A stretch of DNA of 64,000 nt from Planctomycetota bacterium (lineage in GTDB: Bacteria > Planctomycetota > Phycisphaerae > Phycisphaerales > SM1A02), in assembly GCA_016873115.1 (NCBI GenBank), contig VGYB01000001.1, positions 87,528-151,527 on the forward strand. Reading direction: 5' to 3'. The stretch's first letter is position 1, and every line of letters begins with the position of its first letter. The position numbers and the translations under genes were made by a program. Positions 1-8,452 of the stretch are shown here, one piece after another. The notes below the pieces were generated by a model. That model saw only the letters and a list, made by a program, of their open reading frames with translations. It had not been told where the DNA came from and did not search any database.

Positions 1-39
1 GCCGCCGTTCCGACGGATCCGGGAGCCCGCGATGGGCGC

Positions 40-1605
40 TCAGGCCGACCGGCCGAGCGCCCAGTTCATCTCCGGCATGCGCAGCAGCGCGCCGCAGCCG
101 AGGTACGCAAGTGCACCGGTGGTCGTGAGGATGGCCAATTCCAAGGCACGCGCCGTCCAGCCATCGCCGAGGTCGACGGCGAGATCGACCGCCCACAGCA
201 CCGCCGCCATCACGCAAGCGCACAGCATGGAACGGAGCGCTGAACGCAGCACCGAAGCATCGATCCCCTGCCCGTGACGGATCCGCAGGATCCGGGCGAG
301 CACCACGGCTTGCACCACCGCGCACAACGCCGTCGACCAGGCCAGCCCGGTCTCGCGCAGCGGTGTCCAGATCAGGACGAGATTGAGGGCCAGGTTCATG
401 CCCACCATCACCAGGCTCACCTGGAGCGGCGTCCGCAGGTCACCACGCGAGTAGAACGCTCGCGTGAGGACATGATTGGCGCTGTACGCCCAGATCGCCG
501 GCGCATAGGCGAACAACGCGGCCGCCACACGATCAGTGTCTTCAGGGGTGAAGGCGACGCCTTGGAAGGTGGTCGCGGTGAGCGGCACGGCGACCATCAT
601 CAGTCCGGTGCCCGCACCCATGCCGATGAAGACCGTGAGCCGCACGCCGCGCCGCAGGATGTCGCCGAAGGCCTCGTCATCCTTGGCTGCAGCCAGCCGC
701 GGGAAGATCGCGGTGGCGATGGCGATGCCGAAGACACCGAGCGGGAATTCGTAGAGCCGCTGCGCGAAGTTCAGGGTCGTCTGCGCGCCCGCCTTGAGCG
801 GGTACTCGTAACCAAGGATCGTCGGACCGACCACCGACGGCCAGCTCGCGATGAGGCTGTCGATGAAGGTGTTCAGTTGGAGCACGCCAAGCCCGAGCGC
901 GGTGGGCACGAAACGAGCGAGCACCGTGCGGAACGACGCAGCCGCGGCATCCGTGCGTCCCCCGGGCCAGGCCCCCGCCCGGCGGAGCGCCAGGGCACTC
1001 CAGCCAACCTGAAGGATGCCCGCGATGAGCACGGCCCACGCGATCGATCGAAACGCATCAGGACCGTCGACACCGTGCAGATGCGCACCGGCGAATGCTC
1101 CCGCAATCATGCCGAGGTTGAGGATGATCGGGGCAGCCGCGGTCGTGGCGAAGACGCCGCGGACCTGCAGCACGGCACCGGCGAGTGCGACGAGGCAGAC
1201 CATCGGCATGTACGGCAGCATGATGGCCATGAGCTCCTGCACGAGTTCGGCGTCCTCGCGGTCGAGCAGCCCCTCGGCGGCGAGCAGCAACACGATGCCC
1301 GCCGCGGCGATCACCGTCATCCCCACGGCGAAACGGCCCAGGACCAGCGCCGACAGCGCCCGGGCGCTGGCCGGGTCGTCGCGGTCCAGGCGTGCATACT
1401 CGGGCAGGAACGCGGCACTCAGGGCACCCTCGCCGAAGAGGCGCCGGAACAGGTTCGGCAGCTGGAAGGCGAAGAAGAACGCGTCGGTGAACGCGCTCAT
1501 CCCGAAGAGACGGCTCATCGCCGCTTCGCGGGCGAGACCCGTCACCCGGCTGGCCATCGTCATCAGGCTGACGGTCCGTGAGTCTCGTTCGAGCGTTCCG
1601 GCCAT
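40..1605 (-). CDS. murJ: Lipid II flippase MurJ
   Basis: Member of the MurJ/MviN family, polytopic inner-membrane proteins that flip the lipid-linked peptidoglycan precursor to the periplasmic side. The 521-residue product has the family length and many hydrophobic segments. The N-terminal signature lies at residues 41-70 (core FFAFQLPNLFRRLFGEG, then ALSAAFLPEY), as in characterised MurJ proteins. I chose the ATG at 1605, because the longer reading frame up to 1644 would run into the divergent lipoprotein gene that starts at 1623; an internal ATG at 1563 (before ASRVTGLAREAAMSR) is a fair alternative. No clear Shine-Dalgarno sequence precedes either. The gene stands alone and ends close to the left edge of the window. 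Confidence 0.93.
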   Translation of the reverse strand: MAGTLERDSRTVSLMTMASRVTGLAREAAMSRLFGMSAFTDAFFFAFQLPNLFRRLFGEGALSAAFLPEYARLDRDDPASARALSALVLGRFAVGMTVIAAAGIVLLLAAEGLLDREDAELVQELMAIMLPYMPMVCLVALAGAVLQVRGVFATTAAAPIILNLGMIAGAFAGAHLHGVDGPDAFRSIAWAVLIAGILQVGWSALALRRAGAWPGGRTDAAAASFRTVLARFVPTALGLGVLQLNTFIDSLIASWPSVVGPTILGYEYPLKAGAQTTLNFAQRLYEFPLGVFGIAIATAIFPRLAAAKDDEAFGDILRRGVRLTVFIGMGAGTGLMMVAVPLTATTFQGVAFTPEDTDRVAAALFAYAPAIWAYSANHVLTRAFYSRGDLRTPLQVSLVMVGMNLALNLVLIWTPLRETGLAWSTALCAVVQAVVLARILRIRHGQGIDASVLRSALRSMLCACVMAAVLWAVDLAVDLGDGWTARALELAILTTTGALAYLGCGALLRMPEMNWALGRSA

Positions 1606-1609
1606 GTGG

Positions 1610-1615
1610 TAGGGT
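1610..1615 (+). promoter_or_regulatory. Possible -10 box (TAGGGT) before the 1623 lipoprotein
   Basis: TAGGGT ends 7 bases before the ATG at 1623. It fits the leaderless start pattern seen widely in this window, but the same bases contain AGGGTGA, which could act as a Shine-Dalgarno sequence, so this case is ambiguous. Confidence 0.35.
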
Positions 1616-1622
1616 GATCGGC

Positions 1623-2030
1623 ATGAAGCGCGCGCTTGGTGCAATCACGGTTCTCCTGGCCGCCTGCTCGGCCCCGCCCACGCTGATGGACAGCGACATC
1701 CCACAGGTCCCGGGCCTGCTTGGCGTGCAGTCGATCGGCGTCGAGCGGGAGGATGGCCGGCTCATGCGCGGCACCTTCGTCTCGCGCGGCAAGGTGACCG
1801 ATGCCCTGGCCCAGTCTCAGGCGATCGCTGGCGCAGCCGGGGCCAATGGATGGTCGGTTCGCGGCCCCAGTGGGACCAGCAACGATGCCAGCCTTGAGTT
1901 GACGAAGGACAACCGGCTGGTGCGCTACGAGGTTCGGGCCGACCGAGTCGACCCCGACATGGGCCAGGCGATCGTCACGGTGACGCGGGGCACCACGACG
2001 CCGGCGGCCAGCCCGTCAACCACCAAGTGA
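1623..2030 (+). CDS. Small putative lipoprotein, function unknown
   Basis: A 135-residue product beginning MKRALGAITVLLAACSAPP, a short signal peptide ending in a lipobox (LLAAC), so Cys15 is the likely lipidated residue and the protein probably sits on a periplasmic membrane face. The mature part has no family I recognise; it is mixed alpha/beta in character with a Thr/Ser/Pro-rich C-terminal tail (TTTPAASPSTTK). I chose the internal ATG at 1623 because it places the signal sequence at the N-terminus. The gene is divergent from murJ with 17 bases between the two starts, and convergent with the VanZ gene downstream. Confidence 0.7.
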   Translation: MKRALGAITVLLAACSAPPTLMDSDIPQVPGLLGVQSIGVEREDGRLMRGTFVSRGKVTDALAQSQAIAGAAGANGWSVRGPSGTSNDASLELTKDNRLVRYEVRADRVDPDMGQAIVTVTRGTTTPAASPSTTK

Positions 2031-2170
2031 GGACCGGGTACCGGCGGTGAAGCCGCGACTTCGGGCGGTCGGTCGCCGGCATGCTGTCGCGTCAAGGCGT
2101 GCTCGACGCGCTGCGCACGCCACGCCTGCATGTCCACCGCCGATCACCGTCACATCAACCCCGCCATGCG

Positions 2171-3274
2171 TCAGCCTTCCTGCCGGACGGATCCGGCCGG
2201 CTGAACCCGGAACGGCTCCGCACATTCCCCGCAGCGTCCGAGACCGGATTCCGGCACCACGCCACGAAGGTCGTGCCCGCAGGCCAGGCACTCGATGCCC
2301 TCCTTCGCGCGGATCCGGACTGCTGCGCGTCGCGACCACCACAGTCCAGCACTTGCCGCCACCGCCAGCGCAACGGCATCGAGCATGAGGCGCATGCCCG
2401 GATCGACCTCGATACCCAGATACGGCTCAAGGGCCTCGATCCGACGGATCGAGAGTGCGATCGAGACCGCCATGATGAGGACCAGCACCACGCCGGCGAT
2501 GCTGACCGGCACGAGACCGACGCGGATCCAGTGGCGATCCGGCACGCCACCGATGGAGCGCGCGAACGGCACCATCCACGTCGAAGTGGGCACGACAGCC
2601 CCGCACGCAGCGCAGGCCGGACCATCCACCCCCGGTGCGCCACAGGTCGGGCAGCATCGTTGCGCCCGGATGCGAGCCTCCATCGAGCGCATCATCACGA
2701 TGATCGTGGCATGCAGCGCCACGGCCACGCCGAGCGTGGCACCGATCAGTGCGCTGTGCATCGGCTTGATCGGCTGTCGGAGCAAGGACTGTGTGGTGAC
2801 CAGGATGACGCCGCCGGCCATCGCCCCGAGTGCCGAACTCGCGGCGCAGGCCATCCAGGCCTGGGGTCGGTCAATCACCATGCGCCACGCCAAGGCGCGC
2901 ACTGCGTGGCCGGGAGTGCGCGGATCCCGCTGCAGCGCGATGATGACGAGCATGGCGATGGCGATGCCGCAGAGGTTGGCCACGGCATCCTCGACGCCGG
3001 CGTGGCGTTGCACGATCGGCAGTGCCTGCAACGCTTCATCAAGGATCGACCACGACGCCGCCACGAGCGCGAACAGGGGCACGCTGCGGATGAAGCCCGT
3101 GGGCCACCAGATGAGCGCAAGGATCATGAAGGCGATCGCATGCAGCACCTTGTCGCCTCCGCGCATGGGCCATTCGATGTGCAGGTTGGGCCAGTGCGTG
3201 GCGGTGAAGACGATGCCCAACGCCAACCATGCGAGTGCGCGCCACCACAGCGTGCCGCGCGCACCAGGCTGCAT
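2171..3274 (-). CDS. VanZ-like membrane protein with two zinc ribbons
   Basis: A 367-residue membrane protein. The N-terminal third matches the VanZ-like family: hydrophobic helices with the DKVLHAIAFMILALI block at residues 41-55 and a conserved DE pair near residue 80. VanZ proteins are small membrane proteins of mostly unknown role, named after the teicoplanin-resistance accessory protein. The C-terminal half is unusual: two CxxC pairs at residues 208-224 (CPTCG...CAACG) and two more at 329-351 (CLACG...CGECA) look like treble-clef or ribbon zinc sites, with further membrane helices (about 143-196 and 255-314) around them. The gene starts 3 bases after the parA stop, so the two are almost certainly co-transcribed. 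It is the last gene of a nine-gene minus-strand run. Confidence 0.75.
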   Translation of the reverse strand: MQPGARGTLWWRALAWLALGIVFTATHWPNLHIEWPMRGGDKVLHAIAFMILALIWWPTGFIRSVPLFALVAASWSILDEALQALPIVQRHAGVEDAVANLCGIAIAMLVIIALQRDPRTPGHAVRALAWRMVIDRPQAWMACAASSALGAMAGGVILVTTQSLLRQPIKPMHSALIGATLGVAVALHATIIVMMRSMEARIRAQRCCPTCGAPGVDGPACAACGAVVPTSTWMVPFARSIGGVPDRHWIRVGLVPVSIAGVVLVLIMAVSIALSIRRIEALEPYLGIEVDPGMRLMLDAVALAVAASAGLWWSRRAAVRIRAKEGIECLACGHDLRGVVPESGLGRCGECAEPFRVQPAGSVRQEG

Positions 3275-3277
3275 GGG

Positions 3278-4198
3278 TCATGCCCCGGCCGCAGGGGCAT
3301 CCTGCGTCTGCGTTCCTGCGGGGACGGCCCTCGTCCGCTTGGCACGGGGCTTGGGTGCAGGCGCAGGCTCTGCCACGCTCGGCCACCAGCGCTCGAACTG
3401 GTGCAGCGCGATCTGCATGTAGTCGCCGGCACCAGGACACTGCGGGGCATAGTCGAAGATCGTCTGCCCGAAACTCGGTGCCTCGGCGAGCTTGATGTTG
3501 CGGCGAACGGGAGGCTGCAGGATCGCGCAGCCATCCCACGGCAGGCCTGTGCCTTCGTAGCGCGCGAGCTGCCCGGCGATCTCGTCGATGACGGCACGAC
3601 CGTGCAGCGACTGCTGCTCGTGCTGGCAGAGCAGGATGCCCGTCACGCGCAGACGGGGGTTGAGGCCTTGCGACACCATGTGCACCGTCTCGAGGAGCTT
3701 CTCGAGTCCGCGCAGCGCCAGGTAGTGCGCGAGCATCGGTACGAACACTTCGTCGGCCATCGTCAGGGCATTCACGCTGAGCACACCAAGGCTCGGCGGA
3801 CAGTCCAGCAGGATGAGGTCGTAGTTGCCGGCGACCGGCGCCACGGAACGCTCGAGCGTGCGCTGCATGTCGGGTCGCTGCGCCAGATCGCCCTCGACGA
3901 GTGCGAGTTCCGTGACCGCCGGCATGAAGTCGAGTCCCTCGCGAGCACGCACGATGACCGACGCTGCATCGATGTTCTCGCCGACGAACAGGTCGTAGAC
4001 GCTCGGCTGCGTGGGCTCCGCTTCGACCCCGAAGTGCATGGAGAGATTGCTCTGCGGATCAAGATCGATGAGCAGCACACGCTTGCCGAGCCGCGCGAAG
4101 GCCGCGCCGAGGTTCGCCGTGCTGGTGGTCTTGCCGACGCCGCCCTTCTGGTTGAGCAGCGCAACGACCTTGGTGAGCGGCCTTCCTTGGCGAGCCAT
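3278..4198 (-). CDS. ParA/Soj-family partition-type ATPase (orphan)
   Basis: A 306-residue deviant Walker-A ATPase of the ParA/MinD superfamily. Residues 18-25 are KGGVGKTT, followed by the A-prime strand LLIDLDPQSN near 43-52 and the LLDCPPSLG Walker-B region near 130. ParA proteins segregate chromosomes, plasmids or large protein complexes by moving over the nucleoid. No parB or parS-like site is visible next to it, and the C-terminus carries a basic, Ala/Pro-rich tail (from about residue 285, PKPRAKRTRAVP) beyond the usual fold. The neighbour is a VanZ-like membrane protein 3 bases downstream, so the cargo could be something other than DNA. A TATACT hexamer 7 bases before the ATG suggests a leaderless promoter of its own. 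Confidence 0.88.
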   Translation of the reverse strand: MARQGRPLTKVVALLNQKGGVGKTTSTANLGAAFARLGKRVLLIDLDPQSNLSMHFGVEAEPTQPSVYDLFVGENIDAASVIVRAREGLDFMPAVTELALVEGDLAQRPDMQRTLERSVAPVAGNYDLILLDCPPSLGVLSVNALTMADEVFVPMLAHYLALRGLEKLLETVHMVSQGLNPRLRVTGILLCQHEQQSLHGRAVIDEIAGQLARYEGTGLPWDGCAILQPPVRRNIKLAEAPSFGQTIFDYAPQCPGAGDYMQIALHQFERWWPSVAEPAPAPKPRAKRTRAVPAGTQTQDAPAAGA

Positions 4199-4205
4199 GG
4201 TCCCG

Positions 4206-4211
4206 AGTATA
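4206..4211 (-). promoter_or_regulatory. -10 box of parA (TATACT), leaderless layout
   Basis: Read on the minus strand, TATACT is followed by 7 bases and then the ATG at 4198, so transcription would begin at or next to the start codon. It is one base from the TATAAT consensus. No convincing -35 box is placed 16-18 bases upstream. Confidence 0.6.
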
Positions 4212-4268
4212 GGGAGGCCCGGGCGTGGCGCTGCCGGTCAACGCGACGCGAATGTCCAGTATCGGCGA

Positions 4269-6290
4269 TCACCTCGGCCAGGTCGACAGATCGGCCTGGA
4301 GCATGCACGGCCCCTCGTGCCACGGCATCGCCGGCAGGCCAGCGCACTGCAGGTCGGTCATCCGGCAGCTGCGCTGGACGCCCAAGGGCAGGATCGGTCC
4401 GGTGCCGACCCACGATGCCGGCAAGCGGACCGTGGCGCGCCAGCGATCGCTGAAGTCCATGGTGAGCACGGTCGGGGCATCGCCGTTGGGTGCGTTGCGC
4501 AGGCCATCGGTGGCCAGGCCTCGCGAATTCACGATGATCTCGATGGCCGGCCGTGATCCGACCGCGACGGTGACCAAGTCTTCGGCATCGCCCCGCGCCG
4601 ACACCGGTCGGAGCGCCTCGATGAAGACTTCCCATCCGTCCTTGGTCCGGCGCAGGCTCGCCGTCGTCTGCCAGCCGCTGGGGACCGGGGCGAGCCATCC
4701 GGTGCGGACCTCGGCGAGGCTCGCGGCCGGCAGGAACTGACGCAGCGCCAGGCCTGGCGGCACGACCGCAAACCGGCCAGGAGCCACCGTGAGCACGCTG
4801 CGGGCGTAGCCCGCCGTGATCGCCAGGCGCAAAGCCGTCTCGCTCGATGGATCGGGGCGTGCAAGCGTGACGAACCGGAGCTCGTTGGCACCGAGGACTT
4901 CCTTCTCGACCTGCGATGCACCCGTGAGCCACTCGATCGTGACGGCTTGCGCCTCGGACAGTGGATTGGCCAAGCCGATCGTGACCTGATCGCCGCCGTC
5001 GGACTCGACCCATGCCAGCGGCGAGAGCCGCGTGGAGAGCCACCCATCGACCTGCGTCACCATCGTGCGGTCATCAAGCGATGGATCGAGCATGAGATCG
5101 AGGAGCTGACCCTCGAGCGCCTCATCAGCTAGCCACGCAGCGATGGACAGGTCACGGCCCAGCGGGCTTCGGCCACGAGCCAAACCGGTCACCAGCGCGC
5201 GTGCCCGCGCTGCCAAGGCGGCATCAGCGCGCTCAAGTCGATCGAGCGCGGCAATCCAGAGGTACGCCACATGACGCGCAAAGAGCGCATCCGCCGGACC
5301 TCCCGACGGTTCCGGCGGTGCCTTGCCTTGGGCACGCGCCATGAGCGCCACCCGGAACCACTCGTTCGGCGCACCCAGGTCGGGCGTGTCGAGTGCGAAA
5401 GGTTCAAAGGCCGCGACCCCCTGCCCACCTCGCTCCTGCATTTCCATCCAACGCGGTTGGAGCGAGGATGCACCGAGCGTCATCTTGCCCCGGAACCCGA
5501 TCGGCATCTCGAGGAGCGCAATGACCTGGCCAGCTTGGTCGGGCTCCTCTCGGCTCGACCACGCAGCCATCGGCGTGACGGCCGCCAGCTGGAGTGCACG
5601 GGTCCACGATGTGCGGCGTCCATCCGCCACGTTCTCCAGCACCGCAACGAGCGCCTGCAGCGTACGACCATCATCCAGTTGCACATCGATGGACGAGGGC
5701 CAAGCACCATTGGTCAGGCGCGCGAGCGGCATGACCATGACGCCGCCGCCCGTGGCGACCGGTTCCTTGGAACCCACCACGGCGACCTGTGCCGGACTCC
5801 CGGATTGGCTTGGCGCGACAAGCGGAGGCTGCTGCGCCGCTGAGCCTCGCGCACCGGCGATCATGCCCCGCCCGAGTCCCCGTGGCGCGTCCCTCGCAAT
5901 CAGGTCAACGCCACGACGCGCACCGGTGGGTGGCTGACCCATGGCCTCCTGCAGCGAACCGGATCCGATGTAGTAGGTCGCACCGGGTGGTGTGACTTGG
6001 TAGTAGCGATTGCCGTAGCCGACATACGAGCCGCGGTCGTAGACCATGTAGAGCCCACCATTGCCGCGCATGTACTTGGTGTTGCCGTTCGAGTCCTGAA
6101 TGGCATACACCTGGCGGAATCCAGTCGGCCCGCGCAGGTCTGGGCTCATCACGGTGCGGAGGTCATCGTTCAACGGCGTGTCGGCGCCGGGAGCAACTTG
6201 CGTGGCCTGGACCGGCCCCGGTGTCTGGGCCATGGCCGGGTGTGCGGTCAGCGCGAGCACGAGCGGGAACGCCATCACGAATCGCAGCAT
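4269..6290 (-). CDS. Large secreted protein, function unknown
   Basis: A 673-residue product with a clear signal peptide (MLRFVMAFPLVLALTAHPAMAQ, cleavage after AMA). I chose the ATG at 6290 because it gives this signal peptide directly and lies 7 bases after a TAGACT -10 box. I do not recognise a family. Residues about 45-125 are Gly/Tyr-rich (for example YMVYDRGSYVGYGNRYYQ) and followed by a low-complexity linker; the rest looks globular, with several beta-rich stretches, and the C-terminus has four Cys residues in RSCRMTDLQCAG...GPC that could form disulfides. It lies 45 bases downstream of birA and 70 upstream of parA on the same strand, but its own promoter suggests independent expression. 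Probably periplasmic or cell-surface. Confidence 0.7.
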   Translation of the reverse strand: MLRFVMAFPLVLALTAHPAMAQTPGPVQATQVAPGADTPLNDDLRTVMSPDLRGPTGFRQVYAIQDSNGNTKYMRGNGGLYMVYDRGSYVGYGNRYYQVTPPGATYYIGSGSLQEAMGQPPTGARRGVDLIARDAPRGLGRGMIAGARGSAAQQPPLVAPSQSGSPAQVAVVGSKEPVATGGGVMVMPLARLTNGAWPSSIDVQLDDGRTLQALVAVLENVADGRRTSWTRALQLAAVTPMAAWSSREEPDQAGQVIALLEMPIGFRGKMTLGASSLQPRWMEMQERGGQGVAAFEPFALDTPDLGAPNEWFRVALMARAQGKAPPEPSGGPADALFARHVAYLWIAALDRLERADAALAARARALVTGLARGRSPLGRDLSIAAWLADEALEGQLLDLMLDPSLDDRTMVTQVDGWLSTRLSPLAWVESDGGDQVTIGLANPLSEAQAVTIEWLTGASQVEKEVLGANELRFVTLARPDPSSETALRLAITAGYARSVLTVAPGRFAVVPPGLALRQFLPAASLAEVRTGWLAPVPSGWQTTASLRRTKDGWEVFIEALRPVSARGDAEDLVTVAVGSRPAIEIIVNSRGLATDGLRNAPNGDAPTVLTMDFSDRWRATVRLPASWVGTGPILPLGVQRSCRMTDLQCAGLPAMPWHEGPCMLQADLSTWPR

Positions 6291-6297
6291 GCGAATG

Positions 6298-6303
6298 AGT
6301 CTA
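6298..6303 (-). promoter_or_regulatory. -10 box (TAGACT) of the 6290 gene, leaderless layout
   Basis: TAGACT ends 7 bases before the ATG at 6290 on the minus strand. A weak -35 candidate, TTGCTC, lies 19 bases further upstream. No Shine-Dalgarno sequence fits in the short gap. Confidence 0.6.
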
Positions 6304-6335
6304 GCCCAGTGCGGCCGCGATCGAGCAACCGCCAC

Positions 6336-7127
6336 TCAAATGAAACACTCGATCCGTGCCGTCGATGGATCCACGACATGAACCCCACCGGACGCACGGA
6401 TCCGGATCGCCGCGAGCGGATCGATCGACTCGATCACGCCCTCGATGATGGAGCCGGCTGCACGGATGCGGACCGTTCTCCCCCGCAGCATGTCGCGGCG
6501 CCGAAAGGCCTCGATGGCCGCAGTCTGGCCAGCGGCAAGCTGGCGATCGAGTTCCGGTACGAGCGCCTCGAGGAGTGCGATGCGATCGATGCGAACCCCC
6601 AACAGCGCAAGGCTCGTGGCACGAGCCGCGAGGTCGCCCTCGAACGACTGCTGGGTCACATTGATCCCGATCCCCACCAACGATGCATCACCGTCGCGTT
6701 CGATGAGTACGCCACCGACCTTGCGATCCTCGATCATGAGGTCGTTGGGCCACTTCAGGCCGACCGTGACCGATGGTGCGATGCGCTCGATCGCCTCGGC
6801 GGCGGCAACTCCCGCCGCGAGGGCAATCCATGGTCCGTGGACCGCCGCGACCACGGTCACTGCAACACCGTCCACGCCCGTGTCCTGCCAGGTGCGTCCC
6901 TCGCGGCCGCGGCCACTGGTCTGCCGCCACGCCACGACCACATCGCCGGCGGCGCGGCTGCGCGCGAGGTCCTGCGTGGAGCCGGTCTCGCGGACCACGA
7001 CCGAGCGGTGCAGGAAGCGAAGGCCGGCGCACGCTGCATCGAGCCGGTCTGGCCAGGCTTCAATGGGCAACGAGGCGGTGCCGCGCGGTTCACCGTGTTC
7101 GATGCCGATGGGCGCAGGATCGCTCAC
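6336..7127 (-). CDS. birA: Biotin--[acetyl-CoA-carboxylase] ligase
   Basis: Biotin protein ligase, which joins biotin to AMP and then to the carrier-protein lysine of carboxylases in the cytoplasm. The 263-residue protein has the adenylate-binding loop GRGREGRTW, the KWPNDL motif carrying the catalytic lysine, the GGVLIE strand and the GIGINV block, in the family order, and a small C-terminal SH3-like domain (RGRTVRIRAAGSIIEGVIES). It lacks the N-terminal DNA-binding domain of Escherichia coli BirA, so it should be a pure enzyme (type I ligase) and not a repressor. Its ATG overlaps the nadC stop in an ATGA junction (7124-7127), pointing to translational coupling with NAD synthesis. Confidence 0.93.
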   Translation of the reverse strand: MSDPAPIGIEHGEPRGTASLPIEAWPDRLDAACAGLRFLHRSVVVRETGSTQDLARSRAAGDVVVAWRQTSGRGREGRTWQDTGVDGVAVTVVAAVHGPWIALAAGVAAAEAIERIAPSVTVGLKWPNDLMIEDRKVGGVLIERDGDASLVGIGINVTQQSFEGDLAARATSLALLGVRIDRIALLEALVPELDRQLAAGQTAAIEAFRRRDMLRGRTVRIRAAGSIIEGVIESIDPLAAIRIRASGGVHVVDPSTARIECFI

Positions 7128-8020
7128 GCCACCCCATCCAGGCCCAGGTCAAGCGATCGAACGCCGTGGGTCAGCGCACCGACCGAGATGCGATCGACAC
7201 CGGTCGCCGCGATGGAGGCGATGGTCTCGAGCCGCACGCCACCGCTTGCCTCGAGCAAGAGCCCTGGCGCACGCGCGCCACGACGGGCCACGGCCTCGTG
7301 AAGCATCGCCGTGTCGAAGTTGTCGAGCAGCACCATGTCGATCATGCCCGCAGGGAGATCCAGCAACGCGTCGAGCTGGTCGAGGCCATCGACCTCGAAC
7401 TCGATGAACGCTGCACCGGCGGAACGGGCTTCGGGCGCCAATCGTCTGGCCAGATCGGCGATGCCGGCAGGGTCGAGCCCGGCGAGGTGGTTGTCCTTGA
7501 CGAGCACCGCGTCGTGCAGCCCCATGCGGTGCGGCGTGCCGCCACCACAGGCGACCGCGAACTTCTGCAGGCGTCGCAGTCCCGGCAGCGTCTTGCGGGT
7601 GTCGCAGACGCACGCGCGCGTGTCAGCGACGAGGTCGACATGGCGACGCGTCACGGTCGCCGTGCCGCACAGGACCCCGAGCAGGTTGAGCAGTGTGCGT
7701 TCGCCCGCGAGCACGCCGGCCGATGGGCCGTGCAGGCGCCCGACCACGGATCCGGGAACCAGCGGGCTGCCATCGTCGAGCAACGGCTCCCATGTTGCAC
7801 CCACTGCCGACGCGACGATGCCTGCCGTGCGCACCCCCGCCAGGACACCCTGCTCGCGCGCCACGACGGCTGTGCGCATCGTGGCCGCATCCTTCCCGCG
7901 GCATCGCATGACCAAGGCGCTCGTGAGGTCACCACGCTCGCCAAGGTCCTCGGCGAGTGATGCATGGACGACCCGCTGCGCCTCGCGCTCGCAGGCGTCG
8001 GTCCAGGCGGGCACGGTCAC
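7124..8020 (-). CDS. nadC: Nicotinate-nucleotide pyrophosphorylase (carboxylating)
   Basis: Quinolinate phosphoribosyltransferase, which makes nicotinate mononucleotide from quinolinate and PRPP in de novo NAD synthesis. The 298-residue protein shows the family motifs: ASLAEDLGERGDLTS near the N-terminus, RKTLPGLR, HRMGLHDAVLVKDNHL, VLLDNFD and LEASGGV, which together build the phosphoribose and carboxylate sites. I chose a GTG start at 8020 because it gives a GTGA overlap with the stop of the upstream HIT gene and a normal N-terminus (VPAWTDACEREAQRVV); the longer frame to 8089 adds an Arg-rich stretch antisense to nothing conserved. nadA and nadB are not in the window. Confidence 0.94.
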   Translation of the reverse strand: MTVPAWTDACEREAQRVVHASLAEDLGERGDLTSALVMRCRGKDAATMRTAVVAREQGVLAGVRTAGIVASAVGATWEPLLDDGSPLVPGSVVGRLHGPSAGVLAGERTLLNLLGVLCGTATVTRRHVDLVADTRACVCDTRKTLPGLRRLQKFAVACGGGTPHRMGLHDAVLVKDNHLAGLDPAGIADLARRLAPEARSAGAAFIEFEVDGLDQLDALLDLPAGMIDMVLLDNFDTAMLHEAVARRGARAPGLLLEASGGVRLETIASIAATGVDRISVGALTHGVRSLDLGLDGVA

Positions 8021-8430
8021 GCCACGAACTCCCGCATGCGTGCCGCGAGCGCGGCGGCTTCGGCGTGGTCGATCTGGCCGGAACGCCAACCGATGCCCAG
8101 ACCGCGGCCGTCCTCGAATCGTGGGATCAGGTGCATGTGCACATGCGGAACGGCCTGGTGCGCGAGCGCACCGTTGTTCTGCAGCAGGTTGTAGGCCGTG
8201 GCGCCGGTGGCCGCGAGCATCGCGCGTGCCACCCTGGGCAGTGCAGCACCGAGCGCGGCTGCGTGCGCCTCATCGAGCTGGTGCAGGAACTCGACCTCCT
8301 GCCGTGGCACCACGAGCACATGGCCTGGAGCGAGCGGCGCGATGTCGAGGAAGGCGAAGACATGGGCATCCTCATGGACGCGGTGGCAAGGGATCTCGCC
8401 GCGGATGATGCGGGTGAAGATGGTGGCCAT
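8017..8430 (-). CDS. HIT-family nucleotide hydrolase or transferase
   Basis: A 137-residue histidine-triad protein of the Hint/protein-kinase-C-interactor branch. The catalytic H-x-H-x-H triad is at residues 96-100 (HVHMH), followed by LIPR; the N-terminal MATIFTRIIRGEIP and FLDIAPLAPGHVLVVPR blocks are typical. Such proteins hydrolyse adenosine phosphoramidates and related nucleotides in the cytoplasm. The ATG at 8430 is preceded by GGAAAGGA, a good Shine-Dalgarno sequence, unlike most transcription-unit starts here. It overlaps nadC by 4 bases and starts 22 bases after the dehydrogenase homologue. Confidence 0.9.
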   Translation of the reverse strand: MATIFTRIIRGEIPCHRVHEDAHVFAFLDIAPLAPGHVLVVPRQEVEFLHQLDEAHAAALGAALPRVARAMLAATGATAYNLLQNNGALAHQAVPHVHMHLIPRFEDGRGLGIGWRSGQIDHAEAAALAARMREFVA

Positions 8431-8452
8431 GGCTGGGTCCTTTCCGGCAGGA

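Noticed and set aside
274..1581. Plus-strand reading frame opposite murJ
   Set aside because: Low-complexity, charged translation; murJ is clearly the real gene.
2031..2170. Possible terminator between the lipoprotein and VanZ genes
   Set aside because: Several GC stems are possible but none is followed by a T-run; no firm call.
2081..4453. Long plus-strand reading frame opposite VanZ and parA
   Set aside because: Arg/His/Asp/Gly-rich translation with no family pattern; it mirrors two well-supported minus-strand genes and is expected in GC-rich DNA.
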